From Planctomycetota bacterium (GTDB lineage: Bacteria; Planctomycetota; UBA1135; UBA2386): DNA of 64,000 nucleotides. Positions within the stretch are counted from its first letter, which is position 1. Every line of letters starts with the position of its first letter. Made by a program: the position numbers and the translations under genes. This document shows positions 43,568 to 53,160 of the stretch, piece after piece. Below the pieces are notes generated by a model. That model saw only the letters and a program-made list of their open reading frames with translations, was not told the origin of the DNA and ran no database searches. The stretch covers positions 124,001-188,000 of the forward strand of contig JADJPQ010000004.1 in the NCBI GenBank assembly GCA_016713175.1. Direction: 5' to 3'.

Positions 43568-44887
43568 TCAGCGCAGCGCCGCCCGCAGCCTTGGCAGCAT
43601 CGCCTCGATGTCGCGCAGCGACACCGCGCCGACCGACAGCCGGAACCAGCCGCTGTCCTCACGCAAGCCGAACGCCTGGAACGGCACGACCGCCATGCCG
43701 GCATGTTCCAGCAAGTGCTTCCTGATCTCCTCGTTGGTCGCAAAGCGCTTGCCGATCAGATCGAACCGGACCGACAGATAGATCGCGCCCTGCGGGTCGA
43801 CTGCTTCGACCGGCAGTCCGTCGGCCGCCAACGCCTGGCAGCCCTGGTACAGCGCATCCAGCCGCTGTTCGAGCTGGGCCGCGAACGTCGCCTGCCAGGC
43901 ATGCCGTTCGCCCGCGTTGTCGAGCCACTTCGCCGTCGCGATCTGCTCGGCGCGCGGCGCCCAGGCCCCGACGTGGCCGAGGAAGTCGCGCATCCGCGCG
44001 ATCAGCGGCGGCGACGCCAACGCCCAGCCGACCCGCATGCCGGTCGCCGCGAACGACTTCGAGATCGCGTCGAGCATGATCACGTAGGGCGTCACCGCCG
44101 GCACCAGTTCGACCGGGGTCACGTGCTTCTGCCCGCCGAACGTCAGGGTCCAGTAGACCTGATCGTAGAGCAGGAACAGCGCCTTCCTGCCCTGCTGCGC
44201 GCGGCGCTGGTTCTCCTCGACGACGAGCTGCGCCAGTTCGGCCAGCAGCGTGGGGGAGATCACCGTGCCGGTCGGATTCAGCGGCGAGTTGATGACCAGC
44301 AGCCGCGCGGTCGCCAGATGCGGCCGGACCTGCGCGGCGGTCGGGAAGAACCCGTGCTCACGCGTGACCGTCAGCGGCACAGCGGTGGCGCCGAACAAAT
44401 GCACGTAGTGGTTGTTGTTCCACGATGGCACCGGGTAGACGACCTGGTCACCCGGATCGAGCACCGTGCCGTAGGCGCCGTACAGGATCGGCCGCGCGCC
44501 GCCGGCGATCAGGATCGACTCGACCGGATAGCGCAGCCCGAGTTCACGTTCGTAGTAGCGAACGACCGCCTGCCGCAGCTCGAGCACGCCATCGGACGGC
44601 GGGTAGTTGGTGTGGCCGGCGCGCAGCGCGGCCTCGGTGTCGGTGATCAGCTGCGGTGGCGGCGCGAACTGATGCGGATCGAAGTCGCCGACCGTCAGGT
44701 TGCAGATGTCCTTGCCGGTGGCCTTCAGGGCGCGGATCTCGGCCGCAATCTTCAGGATCTCGGAGCCGATCAGCCCACGCGCCATCTGCGAATGCGAGGC
44801 GTCGGCAGCCTTGGGGTCCAGGAAGTGGGCGGCGGCGTCGAACAGCTTGATCGCGAGCGGAGTGCCGATGGGCTTGGTGCCGGGCAT
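43568..44887 (-). CDS. Pyridoxal-phosphate aminotransferase, class I/II
   Basis: A 439-residue cytosolic enzyme of fold type I, closest in look to aspartate aminotransferase-like enzymes. 'HTNYPPSDGVLELRQAVVRY' (N-terminal signature), 'ILIAGGARPILYGAYGTVLD', 'YPVPSWNNN', 'INSPLNPTGTVIS' (N-P-x-G), 'FLLYDQVYWTL' (D that binds the pyridine N), the PLP Lys in 'DAISKSFAATGMRVGWALA', and C-terminal 'GWFRLSVGAV'. The first 38 residues ('FDAAAHFLDPKAADASHS') are an extension; a start at the internal MARGLIGSEI is possible. Amino-acid substrate undetermined. Confidence 0.9.
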   Translation of the reverse strand: MPGTKPIGTPLAIKLFDAAAHFLDPKAADASHSQMARGLIGSEILKIAAEIRALKATGKDICNLTVGDFDPHQFAPPPQLITDTEAALRAGHTNYPPSDGVLELRQAVVRYYERELGLRYPVESILIAGGARPILYGAYGTVLDPGDQVVYPVPSWNNNHYVHLFGATAVPLTVTREHGFFPTAAQVRPHLATARLLVINSPLNPTGTVISPTLLAELAQLVVEENQRRAQQGRKALFLLYDQVYWTLTFGGQKHVTPVELVPAVTPYVIMLDAISKSFAATGMRVGWALASPPLIARMRDFLGHVGAWAPRAEQIATAKWLDNAGERHAWQATFAAQLEQRLDALYQGCQALAADGLPVEAVDPQGAIYLSVRFDLIGKRFATNEEIRKHLLEHAGMAVVPFQAFGLREDSGWFRLSVGAVSLRDIEAMLPRLRAALR

Positions 44888-44956
44888 CGGCCGAGCATAC
44901 GGCGAACGTGGGCCCGGCTCCAGTGCGGTCGTCCGTACCGGGAGCCGGGGGGCCGT

Positions 44957-47612
44957 TCAGCGCCCGAGAACCGCGTGCACGCCGGCCGACGTCGCGATAC
45001 CGAGTGGATTGCGTGGCGGATCGACGGCAAACATCTGCCCGTGCAGGGCGGCACCGAGCAGCGCGGGCAGGTTGGGCAACGCCAGGCTGTGGCGGATCGT
45101 GCCCGCGGCATCGGCTACCTGCGTCAACGTCGCGTCCGGCGACACCAGCAGCGAACAGCCGTTCATGCCCTGTGCGGTCAGATCCTGCGGCAGCGAACCA
45201 CCCGCCCAGACGGTGTCCGACAGGCCGAGCACCAGGAACGTCAGTTGCCCTTGCGTGAGCTGGGAGCCGACCCACTCCATCGCCAACCCGATGCGCGGCG
45301 GCGCCAACGGGTCGACATCGAGCATGGGTGGGCTGACATGGCCCGAGCACGCGTTGCCGAACGATTGCACCGACGGCCGAGTCACCTCGCAGGTCCAGAT
45401 GCCGCGCCCGAGCGTCGCGGCGATCAGCCGCCGCGTGCCGGCAAACCACGCGACCTCCTCGGTGGCGACGTTGGCCGGACCGTCGTTGCTGGCCGACCAA
45501 TTCTGGCCGGCGTCGTCGCTGGCGAAGATGCCGACTTCGGTGGCGACGTAGACGACATCGCTGTCGTCGGGATGCAGCAACACGCAATTCACCGGCGCAT
45601 CGGGCAGCCGGCGCGGTGCGGTGCCCGCGGCGTCGCTCCAGGTCGAGCCGCCGTCGCGGGTGACCCGGACGTTGCCGCTGGCGAAGCCGCCGAACGTCAG
45701 CCAGACGACGGCGTGGTTGGTCGGATCGATCGCCAACCGGGTCACGTAGCGGGCGGGCAGCGGGTTGGTGCCGGCGTTGTCGTCGACGGCGACCCAGGTC
45801 GGCGTTGCCGCCGTCGCGTTGGCGGTGCGATAGACGCGGCCGTCGTTGTGTGCGGCCCAGACGATGTCGGCGTTGCCGCGCGCGATCGCCACCGCGCTGA
45901 TCTTGCTGCCGACCGGCGCCTTGATCGAACTCCAGCTGACCGTGCCGGCGCGGTTGTTGTTGGTCCGCCACAAACTGGACGCGCCGGCATAGGCCCGGGT
46001 CGCCAGATTGGGATCGATCAGCAGCGGCGCGACGAAGTTCGCCGTCGCGTCGGTCCGTTCGGTGATGCCGCCGTACTGGAACGACGAGCTGCCGCCGCCG
46101 TTGGTCGAGCGGTGCACCTGGCACCAGACGTACTCGCCCCAGACGTAGTTGGTGTTGGTGGCGTCGATCTGCACCTGGCCGCCATCGCCGCCGAACGGCA
46201 TGTTGGACGTCGTCGCGGCGCCGACGAGCCGCTGCGTGCCGTTGTCCTGCAGGCCGCCGACCAGCAGATTGCCGGCGCCGGCCGCGCCATAGAACTGCGC
46301 ACTGCGCATGCCATTGTCGAGATCGCGCCAGCCGGTGCTCTGGCCCGCGGCCAGGATGTCGTCGGCGACGTGCAGGCCGCCATCGGTGGTCACGTAGACG
46401 CGCCGCCGCGTGCTCCCGTTGTAGTCGGGATCGGCGACGACCGCGTGCACGTCGAGGTGCGGATCGACGGTCATGATGTAGCCATCGGTGATCCGCGCGA
46501 ACGTCACGCCGCCGTCGCTGCTGCGCCAGACGTGCAGACCGGCCGCGACCTGCACGTTCTCGTTGGTCGGATCGACCCAGAAGCCGTTGAAGTACCAGGT
46601 GACGCCGGTCTGCGAACTGCCGGTCCGCAGCGTCCAGTTGCGCCCGCCATCGAGTGACCGCCAGACCTTGCCGCCGCTCTGTCCGCACGAGGCGTAGACC
46701 ACGCCCGGGTTGCTGCGCGCATGGCAGAACTCCATTCGCGCGTCGTAGCTGTTCAGCGCGACCAGGCCGCTCTGCGCGACGCTCCAGGTGGCGCCGCCGT
46801 CGACCGACCACAGCGCATCGTGGATCGCCAGCGACGCGTCGACGCGATGCGCGACGGCCTTGCTGGGGTCGTTGGGGTCGAAAGCGACCATGTCGCTGGC
46901 GAACGCAGCGTGCACCTGCGTCCAACTGGCCCCGCCATCGGTCGAGCGATAGATGCCGCCCTGGCGCACGGCCGCCAGCAGCAGGCTTGGATCGTTCGGC
47001 GCGACGGCGACGCGCTGCACGTACTGCCAGTTCGCGGTCGCCGGCAGTTGCACCCACGTCTGACCGCCGTCGGTCGATTTGAAGACGCCGGCGCCGCGGA
47101 TCGCGCTGCGGTTGACGCCGCGCGCGACGTTGTTGTTGAAGAAGCCCTCGCCGGTGCCGACGAACATCACGTCCGGGTTGCTTGCCGCCATCGTCAGGCA
47201 GCCGATGGACAGGTTGGTCCACCAGTCGTCGACGATGTTCCAGGCTGGCGCCGCGGTCGATCGACTTCCACAGGCCGCCGCTGACGCCACCCGACCACAG
47301 GATCCGGGTGTCGCGCGGATCGATCGCCAGCGTCCGGCTGCGGCCGGCGATGTTGAACGGTCCACGTTCGATCCACCCGGTCGGTGCGATGCCGCCGTCG
47401 TCGAGGACCTGGGTGGCGGCGACCACCGCGGTGCGTTGCGTCAGGGCGTTCTGCCACGCCTGATCGGGGATGGCGCCGTGTTCATCGGCGTAGCGTTCGG
47501 CGCGCCAGGCGGCAGCGGCGCCGGGGAAATCGGGATCCTCGTGTCCTTCGCGGATGGGCGACGACGTGCAGGCGGTCCACAGGAGCAGCAGGGCGAACGG
47601 GGTTTGGCGCAT
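44957..47612 (-). pseudogene. Secreted Asp-box (BNR) propeller protein, interrupted by a one-base frameshift
   Basis: Two frames together encode an about 884-residue protein. The first (from ATG 47612) gives a lipobox signal peptide ('LLLLWTACTSS') and 'GGVSGGLWKSIDRGAS'; the second continues 'WNIVDDWWTNLSIGCLTMAA' and many S-x-D-G-G-x-[TS]-W boxes ('STDGGQTWVQ', 'STDGGASWTQ', 'SVDGGATWSV', 'SSDGGVTFAR'). At about 47243 one base too many ('agcctgg' for 'agctgg') breaks an Asp box D-R-G-A-S-W. Removing it restores one frame, so the break is recent or a sequencing error. The C-terminus ('GNACSGHVSPPMLDVDPLAP', 'GMNGCSLLVSP') is the shared module. Fold: sortilin/BNR-type propeller, function unknown. 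Confidence 0.8.
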
Positions 47613-47798
47613 GGGGTGTGCCGGGCGGGCAGCGGTACCACTGTAGCGGATCAAGCGGCGGCCGTGGTTGTCCGTGGGCCTGCACCGGTTGTCACACTGG
47701 CGCGCTCAGCAACCTGGATCCGCCGCGCAGCCTGCCCGGTTCGTGTACGCGGACTGGCGCGCTCCAGGTGGCGCTCGGCGACCGAGCGCCGAAACGCC

Positions 47799-49022
47799 CT
47801 ACTGCAGCGTCAGCCGCCGCACGTTCAGCACCGCCGACACCGAACTGCCCGACAGCGTGAACCCTTGCTGCCAGAACGTGAGTCCGGCGAACACGCCCGC
47901 CGGCAGCATCCGGAAGTCACTGCTCGGATTGGCCCGGCCATTGCCATCGAGGAACCCGGCCCACCCGGCCAGGAACGGCGGTGCATCGACCCCGGTCGTC
48001 GCCAGGAAGAACGGATCAATGTTCAGCGCCAGCGACCGCGCATCGCCGGGGAACTGCCAGCCCGGAAACACCGACGCCGACAACGCCAGCGTGTAGAACT
48101 CGCCGCCGTGACCGGGCAGATCCAGCGGGAACGAGAACAGCGCGCCAGGGCCGCTGCCCAGCGCCGTCGGGCCGGTCAGGAACGGCACGCGCGCCAGGTC
48201 CTCGATGTTGACCATCGGTGCACCGGCCGCGACCGTCGTCGCATTGCCGAGCGGATCGACTGCCGCGATCCGCGAGCCCGACGCTCCCGACTGCGCGACG
48301 AAGAAGCCGCCCCCGGAGTCCGGCACGATGCCTTCCGGATTGCCGCCAAGCGTCGCGTTCGGACAGAAGACCGTCACCATGCCGGTCCCGCGATCGATCC
48401 GATAGACGACGTCGGTGATGCCGTCGATCACCGCATAGTCGCCGTTCGGGAACACCGCGACTCCTTGCGGCAGCCGCAACGGCAGGCCGACGTGGATCGG
48501 CGTCACCACGCCGCCGGCGGTCACGCGAAACAGCCCCGGCGCGAAGTCATCGGCCACCAGATAGCTGCCGTCGAGATCCAACGACACGGCAAACGGCCGC
48601 ACCAGCGGCGCGCCGCTGGCGACCGTCGTCACCTGGCCGTTGCCGGTCACGCGAACCAGCCGACGCGGCGTGATGCCGGTGACCAGGAACGTGCCGTCGG
48701 CGTCCTCGCAGACGCGCAGCGGGCCGCCGATGCCGGTCGCGATCGTCGTCGGCGAACCGGTGTTGCGGTCGAACCGCACCAGCCGATCGGCAGTGAAGTC
48801 GACGACCACCACATCGCCGCCCTGAGTCGTCGTGACCCCGGCCGGGCCGGCCAACGGCGCGCCAGCCCACCAGGTCGTCGTGACGCCGGCAGCGTCGATC
48901 CGATGCAGCGATGCGCTGCCATAGTCCGTCGTCAGCAGGTCGCCGCCGCGCAGGGCCTGGGCGAGCAATGAGTTGCAGAACGAGAGGGTGATGACCAGCG
49001 CGGCGCAGTGTCCAGGTTGCAT
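47799..49022 (-). CDS. Secreted NHL/SMP-30-like beta-propeller protein
   Basis: A 407-residue exported protein; signal peptide 'MQPGHCAALVITLSFCNSLLAQ' region 1-22. The blades repeat the pattern 'G-x-[LV]-x-[VA]-D-x-x-x-x-x-[VL]-x-R-[IV]-[DT]': 'GGDVVVVDFTADRLVRFD', 'DGTFLVTGITPRRLVRVT', 'DGSYLVADDFAPGLFRVT' and 'NGDYAVIDGITDVVYRID'. The C-terminal 130 residues ('FYTLALSASVFPGWQFP', 'LTFWQQGFTLSG') are a more divergent form of the shared module. Divergent from the DUF1573 gene, with 193 bases between the two starts. Confidence 0.75.
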   Translation of the reverse strand: MQPGHCAALVITLSFCNSLLAQALRGGDLLTTDYGSASLHRIDAAGVTTTWWAGAPLAGPAGVTTTQGGDVVVVDFTADRLVRFDRNTGSPTTIATGIGGPLRVCEDADGTFLVTGITPRRLVRVTGNGQVTTVASGAPLVRPFAVSLDLDGSYLVADDFAPGLFRVTAGGVVTPIHVGLPLRLPQGVAVFPNGDYAVIDGITDVVYRIDRGTGMVTVFCPNATLGGNPEGIVPDSGGGFFVAQSGASGSRIAAVDPLGNATTVAAGAPMVNIEDLARVPFLTGPTALGSGPGALFSFPLDLPGHGGEFYTLALSASVFPGWQFPGDARSLALNIDPFFLATTGVDAPPFLAGWAGFLDGNGRANPSSDFRMLPAGVFAGLTFWQQGFTLSGSSVSAVLNVRRLTLQ

Positions 49023-49215
49023 GGTGTCCGCCAGTGTACGCCGTCGCACCGCCGCTTGGCAGCAGGGCCCGGTTCAGGAAGTTCGCGTTGCCATTGCCCG
49101 CTTTCGCCCCCGTTCCGTTCGTGTCCCGTTCGCGTTGCGGCTTGACGATAAACTCGCCGGCGGCGATCGTTCGGGATCCGCCAGTCCGGGCCCCTGAGCC
49201 CGCCCTTCCAGAACC

Positions 49216-50566
49216 ATGCGTCCATTGCACCTGCTGTTGCCGTTCACCCTGTTCGCTGTTGCGTTCGCGCAGCAGGATCCCGCCAAGCCCAAGCCGGCAC
49301 CGGTCGCGCCGCAGCAGCCCGGCGCGCTGCCGCCCGCAGTCCGGCCGATGACCGACGCCGAACGAGCGGAGTTGAAGCGGCAGGGTGAAGCCAAGCTGGC
49401 GGCGATGCAGGCTGCGGCGAAGGCCGAGAACCAGAAGGCCGAAGCCGCCAAGCTCGCCGCCGCCAAAGCTGCGGGGCAGGTGCCTGGACCGACGCCGCCG
49501 CAGCCGGTGCCGCCGAAGTTTCCGGGCGCGCCGCCCGGACCGGTGAAGGGCACCGAGACCTGGTTTCCGGGCGCGGACAAGACCATCGATGTGCCTGCCG
49601 GCCAGAACGAGGCCAAGGCGATCTACCCGTTCAGCAACCCGACCGGCAAGGACATCGACTGGCGACAGTTGACCGGCAGCTGCCAGTGTTCGAGTGCCAG
49701 GATCCGCGTCGGCGGCCGCACCTACGAGCTGAAGCCGAAGCCGTGACCAGTTGGTCGAACTGAAGGACGAGAAGGGCGAGGTCCGCGAAACCGTCACGGT
49801 GATCCCGGTTCACAGCGGCGAGAGCGGCGAAGTGGAAGTGCACATGGACACGCACGGCTTCGCCGGCAGCAAGCTGGTGACGCTCGACATCCACACGACC
49901 GATCCGGGGATGCCGATGGGTCGGCTGCAGATGACGGCGCGCGGTCAGATGCCGTACACGCTGACGCCGCCGCAGGTCGAACTGGGCAACATGACCTGGG
50001 GCCAGAAGCGCGAGTTCACGCTCGAGCTGGCCTCGCCCTCACAGCAGGACTTCGACATCGTCGGCAGTGATCCGCTGCCCAAGGAACTGACGGCGACGTG
50101 GACCAAGGGCAGCAAGGACGGCAGGACCGTCTGGACGATCACCGGTGCCTACGGCCCGATCGAGTCCGGCGAGGCGACTGGCTGCAATGTCTACTTGCGC
50201 ACGAACATCAAGGGCGGCGACCAGATCATGCTGAAGGTGCTGGCATCGGTGAAGCCGCCGTTGACGGTGACGCCCGGGCTGTTGACGCTCGGCATCGTCC
50301 GCCGTGGCAAGCCGCGGATCGAGAAGGTCACGCTGACGCCGACGGAGGGCATTGAGTTCGACGTCTCCGCGGTGCGGCTGGAGGCCGCCAGCGTCGACTC
50401 GAAGTTCATCGCGACGCGCGTCCGCAAGGACGGCAAGAGTGTCGTCGTCGAGGTCGAGATCGCGGCGGACGTGCCGGCGGGTCTGGTCAGTGGCGATCTG
50501 GTGATGGATCTGACGCACCCGACCCTGAAGGTGCAGAAGGTGCGCTTCAACGGCTACGCCCGCTGA
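49216..50566 (+). pseudogene. Secreted DUF1573-type protein, interrupted by an apparent +1 frameshift
   Basis: The first frame (49216-49746) has a signal peptide ('LLLPFTLFAVAFAQ'), an Ala/Lys/Pro-rich helix-forming linker, and the start of a DUF1573 beta domain: 'AIYPFSNPTGKDIDWRQLTG', then 'SCQCSSARIRVGGRTYELKP'. It stops at TGA 49744-49746. The next frame continues without gap: 'DQLVELKDEKGEVRETVTVI', 'GSKLVTLDIHTTDP', and further Ig-like domains to 50566. Skipping one base at the TGA (ccg-T-gac) joins both into 449 residues. A TTG at 49751 could start the second part alone, but that would cut a domain. Cause (mutation, error or recoding) undecided. Confidence 0.75.
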
Positions 50567-50587
50567 GGTCGCCGCGGTACCGTTCGC

Positions 50588-52006
50588 CTACGCCGGCTGC
50601 CCGACCGGCTCTGTCGTCGTCTGGCAGCTCAGCACGTAATCGCCATCGCGCACCCGCACGGCCACCGTCGCGCCGTGACCGAGATCATTGTCGAGGATCA
50701 TCTCGGTCAACTGGTCCTCGATCCGCCGCTTGATCAGTCGGCGCAGTTCGCGCGCGCCGTATTCCTCCGAGAACCCCTGCTTGGCCAGCAGCACGCGCAC
50801 GCCCGGCGAGAACGTCACCGCGATCCCGCGCTTCTTCAGCAGGTCGCCGACCTCGCGCAGCATGTTGCCGGCGATGCGCTGGCAGACCTTCTCGTCGAGC
50901 GGGTTGAACATCACCACTTCATCGATGCGGTTGATGAACTCCGGCCGGAAGAAGTCCTTCAGCGCCTCCATCGTGACCTGGCTCAGATCGATGTCCTGCA
51001 GGCTCTGGCGCCGATGCGCCGCCGAGAAGCCCATCCGCGTGCGGATCGAGTCGATCTTCTCGATGCCGAGATTGCTGGTCAGCAGGATCAGCGCGTGGTG
51101 GAACTGCACCGTCTGGCCCTTGCTGTCGCTGATGATGCCCTCGTCGAGCAGCTGCAGCAGCAGGTTGTGCACCTTGTAGTGCGCCTTCTCGACCTCGTCG
51201 AACAGCACCACCGAGTGCGGCTTCTTCTTGATCGCCTCGGTCAGGAAGCCGCCTTCGTTGTGACCGATGTAGCCGGGCGGCGAGCCGATCAGCTTGGCGT
51301 ACTCGTGCGGCAGCGCATACTCCGAACAATCGACGCGGATCATCGCCGTCGGATCATCGAACAGATTGCGTGCCAGCACCTTGGCCAGTTCGGTCTTGCC
51401 GGTGCCGGTACGCCCGACCAGCAGGAACGTACCGACCGGCGAGCTCGGGCGCTTCAGTCCGACCGCGGCCTTCTTGACGGCGCGGATCAGCGACGTGATC
51501 GCGTCGTCCTGGCCGATGATCTGCTGCCGCATCTGCCGTTCGAGGTTGGCGACGCGGCGGTAGAGCACCTGGCGGGCGGCGTCGTTGCCCGGCCGCGGGA
51601 TGAACAGGTCCTCGGGGTCGGCCTTGGCCTGCGCCTGGCCGTTCCCCGGAATGCTGACCTGGTGGATCTCCAGCGACGGGTTGACGTCGATGCAGATCTG
51701 GTAGAGCAGTTCCTCGACGATCTCGACGTCGTAGTCCTCGTCCATCCTGGCGACCGCGGCGAGAATCTCGTTCTCGAAGGTCGGCACGCAGGTGCGGACG
51801 ACGCGCTGCCGGTAACTGGCCTTGTTCGAGATCGGTCCGGCGTGCAGTTCCTGCAGCAGCTCCTCGGAGCAGCAGCGCACGCGGATGAACTCGTCGACCA
51901 GGTCGAAGTACTTGATGACGAAGCCCGCCTCTGGATGCTTCACTGCTTCCGGCTCCCGGCAAGTAGGTGTTGGGCACGACGTGTCCGCGTCGCGCTGGGC
52001 CTTCAT
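50588..52006 (-). CDS. ClpB/HSP100-like AAA+ ATPase with a single ATPase domain
   Basis: A 472-residue protein. An N-terminal part of about 145 residues ('FVIKYFDLVDEFIRVRCCSE', 'VVRTCVPTFENEILAAVARM') is not known to me. The rest corresponds to the second AAA+ domain of Clp/HSP100 proteins: 'QQIIGQDDAITSLIRAVKKA', Walker A 'VGRTGTGKTELAK', 'EYAKLIGSPPGYIGHNEGGF' (pore-loop G-Y-I-G), Walker B 'VVLFDEVEKAH', sensor 1 'ILLTSNLG', Arg finger 'FFRPEFINRID' and sensor 2 'EYGARELRRLIKRRIED'. Probably an unfoldase or disaggregase subunit. It is divergent from the soluble kinase gene, 80 bases between starts. ATG at 52006 is the best start. Confidence 0.9.
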   Translation of the reverse strand: MKAQRDADTSCPTPTCREPEAVKHPEAGFVIKYFDLVDEFIRVRCCSEELLQELHAGPISNKASYRQRVVRTCVPTFENEILAAVARMDEDYDVEIVEELLYQICIDVNPSLEIHQVSIPGNGQAQAKADPEDLFIPRPGNDAARQVLYRRVANLERQMRQQIIGQDDAITSLIRAVKKAAVGLKRPSSPVGTFLLVGRTGTGKTELAKVLARNLFDDPTAMIRVDCSEYALPHEYAKLIGSPPGYIGHNEGGFLTEAIKKKPHSVVLFDEVEKAHYKVHNLLLQLLDEGIISDSKGQTVQFHHALILLTSNLGIEKIDSIRTRMGFSAAHRRQSLQDIDLSQVTMEALKDFFRPEFINRIDEVVMFNPLDEKVCQRIAGNMLREVGDLLKKRGIAVTFSPGVRVLLAKQGFSEEYGARELRRLIKRRIEDQLTEMILDNDLGHGATVAVRVRDGDYVLSCQTTTEPVGQPA

Positions 52007-52086
52007 CGGCGGTCTCGCAGCAGGACCTTGACGGCGCGCGCGCAAACGGTTCGAACTGTCGGTGTTCTTCGAACTTGGAGCGACTC

Positions 52087-53160
52087 GTGTCGGCCGAACT
52101 CAAACTGCTGGCGATGCTGGTGCACCGCGGTCTGCTCGACGAAGCGCAGGCGCGCGCGGCGATGCAATCCGGTGCGCCCGGACGCTACCTGGTGCAGCAT
52201 GGCGTCTGTACGCAAGCGCAATGGGAGCAATGGGGCAAGACCGAGGCCGGCAGCCGGCCGGTGCTGACCCGCTACGAACTCTCTGCGCTGCTCGGCGAGG
52301 GCGGCATGGCGCGGGTCTTCGCGGCGACCGACAAGACCGACGGGCGCAAGGTGGCGCTGAAGGTGCTGCGGCCCGAACTGGCCAAGGATCCGGCGCAGGT
52401 CGAGCAGTTCATCCGCGAGGCGAAGCTGCTGCTGGAGCTGTCGCATCCGCACATCGTCAAGGGCCATCGGCTGGCCAAGGAAGGCGAAACGATCTTCTTC
52501 GCGATGGAGATCCTGCCGGGCAAGTGTCTGCAGGACGTGCTGGCCGAGGAGCAGCGGCTCGACGAGGAGACGGCGCTGTCGATCGTGGTCGAAGTGGCGT
52601 CGGCGCTCGATGTGCTGCACGCGCGCGGGCTCGTGCACCGCGACGTCAAACCGGGGAACATCATCTGGTCGGAGGAACGCGGCGCGGTGCTGATCGATCT
52701 CGGCTTCGCGGTTCTGCGCGGCGACGACGGCGGCGACAAGACGGCCGGGACCGTGCACTACATCGCGCCCGAACAGGCGCGCGGCAGCGGCGGGCTCGAC
52801 GTGCGCGCCGACATCTATGCGCTCGGGGCGACGCTGTACCATCTGGTGACCGGGTCGTTGCCGTTCGCCGGCGGCAGCAGCGAGGAGGTGCTGGCCAAGC
52901 AGGTGCTGGAGGCGCTGTCGGGCGAGGCGATCCGGCAGTTGTCGCTGTCGCCGCAGCTGCACTACTTCCTCGAGAAGATGATGGCGAAGGAACGGGAGAT
53001 CCGGTTCCAGGATCCGCAGCAGTTGCAGACGGAGGTCAAGGCGCGGCTGGAGCAATTGCGGCTCGAGCGCGAGGCGGAGGAGCAGGAACGCGACCGGCCG
53101 AAGCTCGGCGGGCGGCGATCGCCGATGTTCGGCGATCGGCGGCGGCGGCGAAGGTCGTGA
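52087..53160 (+). CDS. Soluble Ser/Thr protein kinase
   Basis: A 357-residue kinase without membrane span. Residues 1-60 form an N-terminal helical domain ('LKLLAMLVHRGLLDEAQARA'). Kinase motifs: Gly loop 'LGEGGMARVF' (69-78), Lys92 in 'KVALKVLRPE', 'LVHRDVKPGNI' (D186), DLG in place of DFG ('VLIDLGFAVL'), and 'GTVHYIAPEQARGSG'. The tail is a charged coiled coil ending in an Arg-rich stretch ('GDRRRRRRS'). The start is a GTG with TTGGAG six bases upstream. It overlaps the ykgJ-like gene (GTGA) and is divergent from the ClpB-like ATPase, so it may regulate it. Confidence 0.92.
   Translation: MSAELKLLAMLVHRGLLDEAQARAAMQSGAPGRYLVQHGVCTQAQWEQWGKTEAGSRPVLTRYELSALLGEGGMARVFAATDKTDGRKVALKVLRPELAKDPAQVEQFIREAKLLLELSHPHIVKGHRLAKEGETIFFAMEILPGKCLQDVLAEEQRLDEETALSIVVEVASALDVLHARGLVHRDVKPGNIIWSEERGAVLIDLGFAVLRGDDGGDKTAGTVHYIAPEQARGSGGLDVRADIYALGATLYHLVTGSLPFAGGSSEEVLAKQVLEALSGEAIRQLSLSPQLHYFLEKMMAKEREIRFQDPQQLQTEVKARLEQLRLEREAEEQERDRPKLGGRRSPMFGDRRRRRRS

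Noticed and set aside
43703..46657. Very long open frame on the + strand opposite the aminotransferase and the Asp-box gene
   Set aside because: Arg/Asp/His-rich translation without domains; it is the antisense shadow of high-GC genes that have clear motifs on the minus strand.
49744..49746. TGA in the DUF1573 gene as selenocysteine codon
   Set aside because: The same frame after the TGA gives non-coding-like sequence; the domain continues in the +1 frame, so this is a frame change.
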